A stretch of 64,000 bases of DNA from Rhizobium sp. CIAT894 (GTDB lineage Bacteria > Pseudomonadota > Alphaproteobacteria > Rhizobiales > Rhizobiaceae), in NCBI RefSeq assembly GCF_000172795.2, contig NZ_CP020947.1:685001-749000 (forward strand). The letters are read 5' to 3'. A program made the translations under genes and the position numbers. Of the stretch, positions 26,120-34,724 are shown in pieces. The notes beneath the pieces are model-generated. The model did no database searches. It had not been told where the DNA came from and worked only from the letters and a program-made list of their open reading frames with translations. Numbering within the stretch: position 1 is the stretch's first letter; each line of letters starts with the position of its first letter.

Positions 26120-27564
26120 TGGATATGAGCGTCTCGGGCGGAGCCGGTGCGGAGACGGCTGCGGCTGCGAAATCTGCGCGGCCGGCCGGAAAAGATGATG
26201 CCAGCGGCCAAAAGAACGGCTTCTTCGACGCGCTTGCCAAGGCAAGCGGCGGCGCCGTCAATGACGATGCGAACGATGGACAGCCGGGTCAGGGTGTGGT
26301 TGCCGATGCCGCTGTCGCCGCCGAGAAAGTCGCGCGGACGATCCGCGGCCGCAACGGCGCAAAGCCGTTGATCGATCTCAGCGACGCCGCGCTGAAGGCA
26401 CAGGCGCAGGTGCAGCCTGAGAGCGTCCCCGAGATCGTCAATGTCGAAAAGGCCGGGGCAAAGTCCGTAAAGGCCGCGGTCAAAATGCCGGCCGATCTCG
26501 CCTTTGGCAAGCTCGACCCCAAAGACCGCTCGGCCGACGAGATCGCCCAGGCTGCCAAAGGCGGCAAGCACATCAAGGCCGACGCGCTGGAAACCGAAAC
26601 GGACGAGGACAGCGCCGATGATGACGGCGGCATTTCCGACGTCCTCGGGCTGCTGAAGCGGGATTCTGCCGACGGTGCGGTTGCCTTGCCGGCGGCAGGC
26701 GCGCATCACGCCTCTGCCGGAGCCGATGAAGTCAAGCCCGCCGGCAAGAAGGTCGACGGTATCGACGCCAAGACAGGCGGTCATGCTTCCGACGCCCTGG
26801 CAGCCGTCAGCGGCAACCTCGAAAGCGCTAAGGCGGATGTTCCCGGCGCGGAAAATGCGGAAGCCGCCGATGGCAGGACGTTCAGGATCAGCCGAGCCGA
26901 CGGCCGCGGCGTGTCGATGGATGTGCACCTCGGCACCGATCAGGCAGAGGCAAAGGACGGCGCGAGGAAGAGCGATGTCGAAAACGTCTCGGTCCTCGAA
27001 TCGCGCCGCTATATCGGCCTGATGCAGAATTCGAATTCCGCCGCCGTCACCGCCGCTCTTTCGGGCGATTCCGAATGGGCGCGCGCCATGGAGCCGAGCT
27101 CGGCGCTCTCCAACGCGGCGGAGTGGACGAGCACCGGCAAGGTGGTCAACACGCTGAAGATCCAGATGAACCCGCTCGATCTCGGCCTGGTGACCGCGAC
27201 CATGCGCCTGTCCGGTGACGCCTTGAACGTCGATCTCAAGGTCGAAACCGGGGCGGCCTATCGTCAGATCAAGGAAGATCACGGCAAGATTCTCGAAGCT
27301 CTGCGCAGCCAGGGTTACGCCGTCGACAACGTCACCATCAGCATGGCGCCGGTCGAGCGCAGCGACGCCGGCAACCGGGCAGGCAGCCAGGGTCAGGCCT
27401 CCCAACAGCAGTCGCTCCCCCAGCAGGGGCAGGGCGGCGAGGCGCGTGAGCGCCATAATCAGACGGCACAGCGGACGGGCGGGGGCTTCAATGGTGCAGG
27501 CGAGACCGGTATTGACGAGGTTTCTGCTGGCCGCAGCAGCGGCACTGGCGGCGTTTACCTCTGA
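26116..27564 (+). CDS. fliK: Hook-length control protein FliK (formerly MotD)
   Basis: The 482-residue protein is low-complexity and Ala/Asp/Lys-rich over its first 330 residues. It has a typical FliK C-terminal domain (NTLKIQMNPLDLGLVTATMRLSGDALNVDLKVETGAAYRQI, about residues 350-405) that interacts with FlhB. The S. meliloti gene in this position was first called motD and later shown to control hook length. A Gln-rich tail follows. Its 3-prime end overlaps the next gene by 74 bases. Confidence 0.9.
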   Translation: MMDMSVSGGAGAETAAAAKSARPAGKDDASGQKNGFFDALAKASGGAVNDDANDGQPGQGVVADAAVAAEKVARTIRGRNGAKPLIDLSDAALKAQAQVQPESVPEIVNVEKAGAKSVKAAVKMPADLAFGKLDPKDRSADEIAQAAKGGKHIKADALETETDEDSADDDGGISDVLGLLKRDSADGAVALPAAGAHHASAGADEVKPAGKKVDGIDAKTGGHASDALAAVSGNLESAKADVPGAENAEAADGRTFRISRADGRGVSMDVHLGTDQAEAKDGARKSDVENVSVLESRRYIGLMQNSNSAAVTAALSGDSEWARAMEPSSALSNAAEWTSTGKVVNTLKIQMNPLDLGLVTATMRLSGDALNVDLKVETGAAYRQIKEDHGKILEALRSQGYAVDNVTISMAPVERSDAGNRAGSQGQASQQQSLPQQGQGGEARERHNQTAQRTGGGFNGAGETGIDEVSAGRSSGTGGVYL

Positions 27565-28069
27565 GGCCAAGGCCTCCACCGGCGCCTGCGAACGCGAAAT
27601 CCAGTCGGCGGCTGCCAAATACGGCATCCCGGTCGGCATCCTCTATTCGGTCGGTCTGACGGAGACCGGCCGCAAGGGATCGCTCTATCCCTACGCCATG
27701 AACGTCGAAGGCAAGGCGATTTTTCCGCCCTCGGAACAGGACGCGATGAGGCAGTTCGACGTTGCCCGCAGCAGCGGCGCCAAGCTCATCGATATCGGCT
27801 GCATGCAGATCAACCACTATTATCACGGCGAAAATTTCGCCTCGGCCGAGGATATGTTCGACCCGCATCGCAACGTCGAGTATGCGGCAAAATTCCTCCG
27901 CAACCTGCATGACCGTCACGAAACATGGACGATGGCGGTAGCCAGATACCATGCAGGGCCTAACAATGACCCCGCGCAGAAGCAATATGTCTGCCGCGTC
28001 ATCGCCAATCTGGTCGCCACCGGTTACGGCAAGTGGACTCCCAATGCGAGTAACTTTTGCCAAAATTGA
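27491..28069 (+). CDS. Lytic transglycosylase, probable flagellar muramidase
   Basis: The 192-residue protein has a signal peptide (residues about 1-29, cleavage near AKA/ST) and an SLT-type lysozyme-like fold. It has the catalytic glutamate E58 in GLTETG, the GCMQINHYYH block and the AVARYHAGPNN motif. The ATG at 27491 lies inside fliK in another frame, behind a G-rich Shine-Dalgarno, so the genes overlap by 74 bases. Since the FlgJ-like protein at 38014 has no muramidase domain, this enzyme is a good candidate for opening peptidoglycan for the rod, like SltF of Rhodobacter (inference). Confidence 0.88.
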   Translation: MVQARPVLTRFLLAAAAALAAFTSEAKASTGACEREIQSAAAKYGIPVGILYSVGLTETGRKGSLYPYAMNVEGKAIFPPSEQDAMRQFDVARSSGAKLIDIGCMQINHYYHGENFASAEDMFDPHRNVEYAAKFLRNLHDRHETWTMAVARYHAGPNNDPAQKQYVCRVIANLVATGYGKWTPNASNFCQN

Positions 28070-28349
28070 TTCAACCGAAGATGGAAGAGGCCTATTGTGA
28101 CGAAACTGTGTCACAATATGGCAGGAATCCGGCATGAATCGCCTGCGCAAGTCATAATTAAGGGAGTGTTAACTTTTCCACGAATTTTTGGTGTGCATAA
28201 TCAACTGTACCCACTAGATATAGATCAAATCGCTACCCGGATCTTAATCAATTATTAATTTCTGCCATTAACTTTAACGAGTTGTCGCCGATTCGCACGA
28301 TTCGTACCCATAGATCATTGAAGTGCCACACTGATTCGGAGGCGGACGA
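28070..28349 (+). promoter_or_regulatory. rem promoter region with a CtrA-like box
   Basis: This 280-base AT-rich gap precedes rem. It contains TTAA (28244-28247), seven bases TCAATTA, and TTAA (28255-28258), an exact CtrA-type spacing, 92 bases before the rem start. ATTAACTTTAACGAG follows near 28267. A strong GGAGG (28338-28342) sits 7 bases before the ATG. VisNR and Rem autoregulation are known for this promoter in S. meliloti, but their boxes cannot be placed from sequence alone. Confidence 0.6.
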
Positions 28350-29021
28350 ATGATCGTCGTGGTTGATGAGCGTGAGCTCGTGAAAGATGGATATACATCT
28401 CTGTTCGGCCGTGAGGGCATTCCCTCCACCGGCTTTGATCCAACCGAATTCGGCGAGTGGGTGCAGACCGCTGCCGATTCCGATATTGCGGCAGTCGAGG
28501 CGTTCCTGATCGGTCAGGGCCAGCGCAACTACGAACTGCCCCGGGCGATCCGAGATCGTTCGATGGCGCCGGTGATTGCGGTCAGCGACCAGCATTCGCT
28601 CGAAAACACCCTTGCGCTGTTCGATTGCGGCGTCGACGATGTCGTGCGCAAACCGGTGCATCCCCGCGAAATCCTCGCAAGGGCGGCTGCGATCCGCCGC
28701 CGGCTGAAGGCGATCGCCAATTACACCGAGATTGGCGGCATCCGCGTCTTCTCGGATGGCCGTGACCCCGAGATCAACGGCGAAGTCTTCGCGCTTCCCC
28801 GGCGCGAGCGCCGCATCCTCGAATATTTGATCGCCAATCGCGGTCGCCGGGTCACCAAGACCCAGATCTTCAACGCTATTTACGGCATCTTCGATGAAGA
28901 GGTCGAGGAGAACGTCGTCGAAAGCCACATCTCGAAGCTGCGCAAGAAGCTGCGCAAGAAGCTCGGTGTCGATCCGGTCGATTCCAAGCGCTTCCTTGGC
29001 TACTGCATCGATTGGGGCTGA
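28350..29021 (+). CDS. rem: Orphan OmpR-type motility activator Rem
   Basis: Rem activates class II/III flagellar genes in rhizobia during exponential growth. The 223-residue product has a receiver-like domain (1-115) and an OmpR winged helix (about 120-220, [51 protein letters not shown]). The receiver keeps the acidic D6/E7 and a conserved KP ([10 protein letters not shown]). The beta-3 phosphoacceptor position falls in [10 protein letters not shown] and has no aspartate, so it is probably phosphorylation-independent. It has no partner kinase nearby. Confidence 0.93.
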   Translation: MIVVVDERELVKDGYTSLFGREGIPSTGFDPTEFGEWVQTAADSDIAAVEAFLIGQGQRNYELPRAIRDRSMAPVIAVSDQHSLENTLALFDCGVDDVVRKPVHPREILARAAAIRRRLKAIANYTEIGGIRVFSDGRDPEINGEVFALPRRERRILEYLIANRGRRVTKTQIFNAIYGIFDEEVEENVVESHISKLRKKLRKKLGVDPVDSKRFLGYCIDWG

Positions 29022-29029
29022 TTTTTTAG

Positions 29030-29049
29030 GCCGGGCGGCGGCGCCCGGC
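29030..29049 (+). terminator. GC-rich hairpin after rem
   Basis: GCCGGGC (29030-29036) pairs with GCCCGGC (29043-29049). The T-run lies before rather than after the stem, so termination efficiency on the + strand is doubtful; it may still stabilise the rem 3-prime end. Confidence 0.4.
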
Positions 29050-29147
29050 TGAACCTCGATATTGGCCTCGCAGCTCGCCATGACAGACAGCTTCACGCAA
29101 GGCCCGACAAATACTCTTGAGCTTAACAGGTAAAACGAGGTTTTCAG

Positions 29148-30455
29148 ATGAGCATTTTCGGCAGCATGAAGACGGCGGTATCGGGGATGAACGCGCAGGC
29201 GAACCGTCTCAGCACCGTCGGCGACAACATCGCCAACGTTAACACGACCGGTTACAAGGCCGTGTCGACGAGCTTCTCGTCGCTGGTTCTGCCTTCCTCG
29301 GGCGGCAACTACAATTCCGGCGGCGTTCAGACCTCCGTCCGCCAGGCCGTCTCCGACCAGGGCGATATTTCCTACACCACGTCCGCGACCGACCTTGCGA
29401 TCTCCGGCGACGGCTTCTTCATCGTTCAAGGCCCTGACGGCACGCCGGTTCTGACCCGTGCCGGCGACTTTCAGAAGGACGATGAAGGCAATCTCGTCAA
29501 TGCCGCCGGCTTCGGCCTGATGGGATATTCCTACGACGCCGGCTCTCCGGCCGTCGTGGTCAACGGCTTCGATGGCCTCGTTCCCATCAACGTCAACCAG
29601 GAAGGTCTGACCGCCATCGCCTCGACATCCGGGGTCTTCAAGGGCAATCTCGATTCCGGTGCCAATATCGCCCCGGTCGCTCCTGCGACTTTGCCGAGCG
29701 CCAACCTTGCCACCACGACAACCGACACCAAGAAGTTCTCGATGGTCGCCTACGACACGCTCGGCAACAAGGTGATGTACGACTTCTACTTCACCAAGAC
29801 CTCGGTCGCGGCGACGCCGCCGCCAGCGCCGCCTGCCGTTAACAGCAGCTGGCAGGTTGCGATCTTCCGCAACGCCAATGCGGCAACTGGCGGCACGACC
29901 TCCTTTCCCTATAGCGCTGGCGGCGCCGTTGGCACGACCACGCTCGATTTCGACGCCAACGGCAAAATAACCAACTCGACGGGTACTGTTAACATCGCCG
30001 ATACGGTGACCGGTCAGACCATCAAAATGGATCTCTCCGGCTTCACGCAGCTCGGCGCCGCCTTTGCCGGCACCGGTACGCCGAACGGCCAGGCTGCAAG
30101 CCCGGTCAAGGACGTCACGATTGATGGCGACGGCATCGTCTACGCCAAGTACGAGGATGGCACCAACAAGCCGCTCTACCGTATCCCGCTTGCTAACGTC
30201 GCAAGCCCGGACAAGCTGACGCTGATGAGCGGCAACGTCTACAGCGCCAACGGCCAATCGGGCGTCACCGTCACCGGCTTCCCGCAGACCAACGGTCTCG
30301 GCACGATCAAATCGGGCGCTCTCGAAGGTTCGAACGTCGACCTCGCCGGCGAACTGACCGAGATGATCGAGGCGCAGCGCAGCTATACCGCCAATTCCAA
30401 GGTGTTCCAGACTGGGTCCGACATCATGGACGTTCTCGTCAACCTCAAGAGATAA
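29148..30455 (+). CDS. flgE: Flagellar hook protein FlgE
   Basis: FlgE is the hook subunit. The 435-residue product has the N-terminal rod/hook signature (LSTVGDNIANVNTTGYKAVSTSFSSLV) and the FlgE C-terminus (GALEGSNVDLAGELTEMIEAQRSYTANSKVFQTGSDIMDVLVNLKR). The central domain is Gly/Thr-rich. It starts the flgE-flgK-flgL-flaF-flbT-flgD-fliQ-flhA-fliR run. Rem is a known activator of flgE in S. meliloti and lies immediately upstream. Confidence 0.97.
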   Translation: MSIFGSMKTAVSGMNAQANRLSTVGDNIANVNTTGYKAVSTSFSSLVLPSSGGNYNSGGVQTSVRQAVSDQGDISYTTSATDLAISGDGFFIVQGPDGTPVLTRAGDFQKDDEGNLVNAAGFGLMGYSYDAGSPAVVVNGFDGLVPINVNQEGLTAIASTSGVFKGNLDSGANIAPVAPATLPSANLATTTTDTKKFSMVAYDTLGNKVMYDFYFTKTSVAATPPPAPPAVNSSWQVAIFRNANAATGGTTSFPYSAGGAVGTTTLDFDANGKITNSTGTVNIADTVTGQTIKMDLSGFTQLGAAFAGTGTPNGQAASPVKDVTIDGDGIVYAKYEDGTNKPLYRIPLANVASPDKLTLMSGNVYSANGQSGVTVTGFPQTNGLGTIKSGALEGSNVDLAGELTEMIEAQRSYTANSKVFQTGSDIMDVLVNLKR

Positions 30456-30474
30456 GCAGGGTAACGGGTAAGCC

Positions 30475-31962
30475 ATGTCGCTCACGTCAGCACTGAATAC
30501 CGCGCAGGGAATATTCAACAATACCGGCACGCAGAGCAGTGTCGTATCGAACAATATTTCGAATGCGGGCAACAAGGATTACGTGCGCCGGCAGGCGATG
30601 CTCACCACGTCCCTGAACGGCGCGCAGGTCGTCAAGATCGACCGGGCGCAGGAAGATGCTCTCCTGCGCCAGTATCTGAAATCGTCTTCTCAGGACAGCG
30701 CCCAGCAGGCGTTGCTGAGTGGTCTCGATGACCTCAAGTCGATCATGGGTGGCAACGACTACGAAACGTCGCCATCCACCTACCTCGGCGTTTTTCAGCA
30801 GAAGCTTCAGGCCTTCCGCACGGCGCCGGGCAGCACCGTTGCCGCCCAGGGCGCCATCACCGCCGCCCAGGACGTCGCCAACTCGCTGAACAACGCATCG
30901 CAATCCGTTCAGGACGTCCGCGCCGGCGCGGACAAGCAGATCGCCACCGACGTCGATAAGCTGAATACGCTCCTCAGTGACTTCGAGAAGGCCAACAATG
31001 CGGTGAAAACCGCGACGGCCTCGGGTGCGGATGCATCCGGCGCCCTCGACGAACGCGAGAAGGCACTCAAGCAGATTTCGCAGATCGTTGGCGTCAACAC
31101 GACGACGCGCGACAACAACGATATGGTGCTGAGCACCACCGACGGGACGATCCTCTTCGAGACGGTCCCGCGCAAGGTGACGTTCAAATCGCAGGATGTC
31201 TATACCGCCACGATACTCGGCAATTCGGTCTATGTGGACGGTGTGGCGCTTCCGCGTGGCAGCGGAGCGACGACGACAGGGCAGGGGAGCCTCCAGTCGC
31301 TCCTCCAGGTCCGCGACGAGATCGCCCCGAACTTCCAGAAGCAGCTCGACGAAATCGCCCGCGGCCTGGTCTCGCTTTTCAAGGAGCAGAACACGGCAGC
31401 TGGTCCGGCCTATGTACCCGGCCTCTTCACCTGGAGCGGTGGCACGGTCGATACCGGCGCCACCGCGATTGCCGGCATGGCCTCGACCATCACCGTCAGC
31501 AGCCGGGTCATCACCTCGCAAGGCGGCGACCCGATGCGCCTGCGCGATGGCGGCGTCAACGCCACTGGCCTCGTCAGTAACCCCACCGGCCTCAGCGGTT
31601 ATACGACCGACCTCGATCGCCTCTATACGGCGCTGGGCTCCGACATCGATTTCGACCCCGCGGCGGGGCCGGCAGTCGGTTTTGACGCGACGACGGGCAT
31701 CGATTCCAACGTCAGCATCATGGAATATGCCACGAATTCCCTCGGCTGGCTCGAGCAGTATCGCAGCAACGCCACGACGGCGGCCGAGAACACTTCGGCG
31801 GCGCTGTCACGCTCCGACGAAGCCTATTCCAATGAAACTGGCGTCAACCTCGACGAGGAACTGACGCTGCTCCTCGACATCGAGCAGTCCTACAAGGCGG
31901 CGACGAAAATCCTGAACGCCGTTGACGAAATGTTGAAGTCATTGCTGGATATTGCGAGTTAA
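30475..31962 (+). CDS. flgK: Hook-filament junction protein FlgK (HAP1)
   Basis: FlgK is the first hook-associated protein and is exported with help of a FlgN-type chaperone. The 495-residue product has the N-terminal motif QSSVVSNNISNAGNKDYVRRQAM and the C-terminal helix GVNLDEELTLLLDIEQSYKAATKILNAVDEML. Both are typical of FlgK. It starts 19 bases after flgE and ends 3 bases before flgL. The likely chaperone gene is at 38589. Confidence 0.95.
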   Translation: MSLTSALNTAQGIFNNTGTQSSVVSNNISNAGNKDYVRRQAMLTTSLNGAQVVKIDRAQEDALLRQYLKSSSQDSAQQALLSGLDDLKSIMGGNDYETSPSTYLGVFQQKLQAFRTAPGSTVAAQGAITAAQDVANSLNNASQSVQDVRAGADKQIATDVDKLNTLLSDFEKANNAVKTATASGADASGALDEREKALKQISQIVGVNTTTRDNNDMVLSTTDGTILFETVPRKVTFKSQDVYTATILGNSVYVDGVALPRGSGATTTGQGSLQSLLQVRDEIAPNFQKQLDEIARGLVSLFKEQNTAAGPAYVPGLFTWSGGTVDTGATAIAGMASTITVSSRVITSQGGDPMRLRDGGVNATGLVSNPTGLSGYTTDLDRLYTALGSDIDFDPAAGPAVGFDATTGIDSNVSIMEYATNSLGWLEQYRSNATTAAENTSAALSRSDEAYSNETGVNLDEELTLLLDIEQSYKAATKILNAVDEMLKSLLDIAS

Positions 31963-31965
31963 GCC

Positions 31966-33018
31966 ATGAAGAGCTCATTTATTTCAAGTTCGGCCATTCA
32001 GAATGCGATGCGCTTGACCATTCGTCAGGGGCAGAACCAGATGACGAAGGCGACGATGGAAGCAACGACGGGAGTCTATGCCGATATCGGAGTCTCGCTC
32101 GGCGGCAATGCCGCCCGAAGCGTGGATTTCAGCCGCGAGGTCGACAGGATCGACTCGATCAAAGCAAGCAATTCGCTCGTCACCGCGCGCATGGAATCCT
32201 CGCAGCTCGGCCTTTCCAAGATGAAGGACGTCGGTGACGGCCTCGTTTCGAAGCTGACGGCGCTCCAGGGCAGTCACGATCCAGGCAGCATTACCGTCGC
32301 CATCCAGTCGGCGACCAGCGCGCTCTCCACCATGATGGACACGGCCAATACCATGGTGAACGGCGAATACCTGTTCTCCGGCATCAACACCGACGTGCAG
32401 CCGCTGACCGACAAGACGACGGCGACGAGTGCCGCCATCGTTACGGCGCTGAACAGCTATGCAGCCGGTCTCGCGCCCCCGAAGGCGGTCAGCGCGCTCA
32501 CAGGCGCCGAGATGGAAACCTTCATCACGGGGACGGTCGAGCCGATGTTCAGCCAGGCAAACTGGACCAACGCGACGACCGGCTGGTCGCAGGCATCAAA
32601 CCAGAACATGACGAGCCGCATCAGCAATTCGGAAGTGATCGAATCCTCGACCAACGCCAATTCCGAAGGCATGCGCTACATGGCACTCGCCTCGGTGATG
32701 ACCTCGGCGCTGCTCGGTCAGAACCTCAGCGCCGATGCGATGAGCACGGTGTCCAAGCAAGCGATCACTTACACGACGAAGGCGACCAGCGGCCTCGTGA
32801 CGCAGGCAAGCCAGCTCGGCCTTTCCCAGGAGCGCGTCAAAAAGTCCAACGACGCTCTCGACGCCCAGTCGAACATTATCAAGAACAAGCTCGTCGATCT
32901 CCAGGGCGTCGATCCCTACGAAGCCTCGACCCTCGTCAAGACTTTGGAAACGCAGCTTGAAACGGCTTACACGATCGTCTCGAAGATCCAGCAGTTGAGT
33001 CTCGTAAACTACCTTTGA
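31966..33018 (+). CDS. flgL: Hook-filament junction protein FlgL (HAP3)
   Basis: FlgL bridges hook and filament. The 350-residue protein starts MKSSFISSSAIQNAMRLTIRQGQNQMTKA, has the GEYLFSGINTDVQPLTD segment typical of FlgL, and ends in a flagellin-like helix. It follows flgK by 3 bases and precedes flaF by 31 bases. Confidence 0.93.
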   Translation: MKSSFISSSAIQNAMRLTIRQGQNQMTKATMEATTGVYADIGVSLGGNAARSVDFSREVDRIDSIKASNSLVTARMESSQLGLSKMKDVGDGLVSKLTALQGSHDPGSITVAIQSATSALSTMMDTANTMVNGEYLFSGINTDVQPLTDKTTATSAAIVTALNSYAAGLAPPKAVSALTGAEMETFITGTVEPMFSQANWTNATTGWSQASNQNMTSRISNSEVIESSTNANSEGMRYMALASVMTSALLGQNLSADAMSTVSKQAITYTTKATSGLVTQASQLGLSQERVKKSNDALDAQSNIIKNKLVDLQGVDPYEASTLVKTLETQLETAYTIVSKIQQLSLVNYL

Positions 33019-33049
33019 TGATCAAAGGCGCGCACAGAAGGATGCATGA

Positions 33050-33397
33050 ATGTATCAGTTCTCATATGCCGAAGTCATGCAGGACTCGGTGGCCGACGCG
33101 AAAGAGCGGGAATGGCAGGTCCTTGACCGGTCCATAGACCTGCTGTCGTTGGCGCGCGATAAGGAAAAATACGGCCGCGAAGCCATCGAAGCCCTGTTTT
33201 ATACGCGCCGGGTATGGATCAGCTTCATCGAGGATCTGAAACATCCCGACAACCAACTGGAGATCGAGCTGAGGGCCAATCTCATCTCGATTGCGATCTG
33301 GATATTGAAGGAATGCGACAGGATACGAAAACGTCTGTCTAATAACTACCAGGGCATCATCGACGTTACCACCATCATCAGGGATGGACTTAAATGA
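33050..33397 (+). CDS. flaF: Flagellar biosynthesis regulator FlaF
   Basis: FlaF is a small cytoplasmic regulator needed for flagellin synthesis or secretion in alphaproteobacteria. The 115-residue product begins [32 protein letters not shown] and has the FlaF-typical WISFIEDL and ISIAIWIL blocks. It overlaps flbT by 4 bases, and the two proteins act antagonistically in Caulobacter. AAGGA lies before the start. Confidence 0.93.
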   Translation: MYQFSYAEVMQDSVADAKEREWQVLDRSIDLLSLARDKEKYGREAIEALFYTRRVWISFIEDLKHPDNQLEIELRANLISIAIWILKECDRIRKRLSNNYQGIIDVTTIIRDGLK

Positions 33398-33843
33398 AAA
33401 GCACACTTCGAATTTCTCTGAAAGCCGGAGAAAGAATCTTCATCAACGGCGCCGTCCTGCGCGTCGACCGCAAGGTCGCGCTGGAATTCCTGAATGATGT
33501 GACATTCCTTCTCGAAAACCACGTTCTCCAGCCGGAAGGCGCCACGACGCCGCTGCGCCAGCTCTATTTCATCGCGCAGATGATCCTCATCAATCCCGAG
33601 GGCAAGGACCATTCGACGGCGATGTTCCGCAAGTCGATCACCATGCTGCTCGCCTGCTTCAAGAACGAGGAAATCCTCGCCGAACTGAAGCGCATCGATG
33701 CACTCGTCTCGACCGGCCGCGCTTTCGACGCGCTGAAGGCGATCCGCGGCCTCTACGCGATCGAAGACAATATCCTCAACAACCACGAAATGCCGCCGAC
33801 GATGGTCGAGCAGATTCGTAGGGAGATCGCACCATGGCGGTAG
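33394..33843 (+). CDS. flbT: Flagellin post-transcriptional regulator FlbT
   Basis: FlbT binds the flagellin mRNA leader in Caulobacter and controls its stability or translation. The 149-residue protein begins [45 protein letters not shown], which is diagnostic. The rest is helical. It overlaps flaF by 4 bases and flgD by 10 bases. The conserved leader found before flaB and flaC in this window is a plausible target (inference). Confidence 0.94.
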   Translation: MKSTLRISLKAGERIFINGAVLRVDRKVALEFLNDVTFLLENHVLQPEGATTPLRQLYFIAQMILINPEGKDHSTAMFRKSITMLLACFKNEEILAELKRIDALVSTGRAFDALKAIRGLYAIEDNILNNHEMPPTMVEQIRREIAPWR

Positions 33844-34280
33844 ACGCAACCTCAGGCGTGGGCAGCTCGACCTCGACGAGCACGTCGAGTTCGGCCAAGA
33901 AGGCGACGCTCAACTACGACAATTTCCTTCAGCTGCTCATTGCGCAGATGAAGAACCAGGACCCGACCGATCCGATGAAGGCGAGCGAGCAGGTGGCGCA
34001 GCTTGCGACCTTCTCGCAGGTCGAGCAGACGGTCCAGACCAATACCAAGCTGGACACCCTTCTGGCGAGCTCGAGCCTCACCCAGGCCAGTAGCTATGTC
34101 GGCAAATACATGGAAAGCGCCGACGGCACCGTCAAAGGCACCATCGAATCTGTCAAGGTTTATTCCGATGGCATCATTGCGACGACCACGGATGGCGGTA
34201 ATATACTCGTGCAGGCGGGAATCACCGTTGCCGACAAGGCGCCGACCACGACGACCACCAGCGACAGCAGCGATACCTGA
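33834..34280 (+). CDS. flgD: Hook-capping scaffold protein FlgD (short form)
   Basis: FlgD caps the growing hook. The 148-residue protein has a Ser/Thr-rich start and the strongly conserved [45 protein letters not shown] block (about residues 24-68), then a short beta region and a Thr/Ser tail. It lacks most of the C-terminal Tudor/fibronectin-like region of the 231-residue E. coli protein. It overlaps the end of flbT. Confidence 0.92.
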   Translation: MAVDATSGVGSSTSTSTSSSAKKATLNYDNFLQLLIAQMKNQDPTDPMKASEQVAQLATFSQVEQTVQTNTKLDTLLASSSLTQASSYVGKYMESADGTVKGTIESVKVYSDGIIATTTDGGNILVQAGITVADKAPTTTTTSDSSDT

Positions 34281-34369
34281 TACCGCCGCGCCGCCGCGTC
34301 GGATGATACCAACCAATAGCGGCCCGGCCATGGCGGGGCCGCCTCAAGGCGATATGAGGTTGCCTTCGG

Positions 34370-34636
34370 ATGAATGAAGCTGATGCATTGGATCTGTTCC
34401 AGGCCGCGATCTGGACCGTCCTGATTGCCTCCGGTCCCGCCGTCCTCGCTGCGATGGTGGTGGGTCTCGTCATTGCCTTGATCCAGGCGCTGACCCAGGT
34501 GCAGGAAGCGACATTGACCTTCGTGCCGAAGATCGTCGCCGTGCTGGTCGTGGTCGGTGTCACCGCGCCTTTTGTCGGCTCGCAGGTTTCGATTTTTACC
34601 AATCTGGTCTTCTCGCGCATTCAGTCGGGTTTCTGA
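34370..34636 (+). CDS. fliQ: Flagellar export gate protein FliQ
   Basis: FliQ is a small export-gate core subunit. The 88-residue protein has the usual length and two membrane helices, with the family segment ALIQALTQVQEATLTFVPKIVAVLVV. It lies between flgD and flhA, as in other rhizobia. An 89-base gap before it holds a GC-rich hairpin-prone segment but no clear promoter. Confidence 0.95.
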   Translation: MNEADALDLFQAAIWTVLIASGPAVLAAMVVGLVIALIQALTQVQEATLTFVPKIVAVLVVVGVTAPFVGSQVSIFTNLVFSRIQSGF

Positions 34637-34724
34637 GCCACCTTCGCGCAAGCTTCGCCATTTAATTGTCGGTCCGAATTGGCGGACCTCATGTCCGCTC
34701 CTCTCATGAAGAGACGGGACAGTT

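Noticed and set aside
28248..30575. 775-codon open frame on the - strand across rem and flgE
   Set aside because: It is fully antisense to rem and flgE and has shadow-frame composition.
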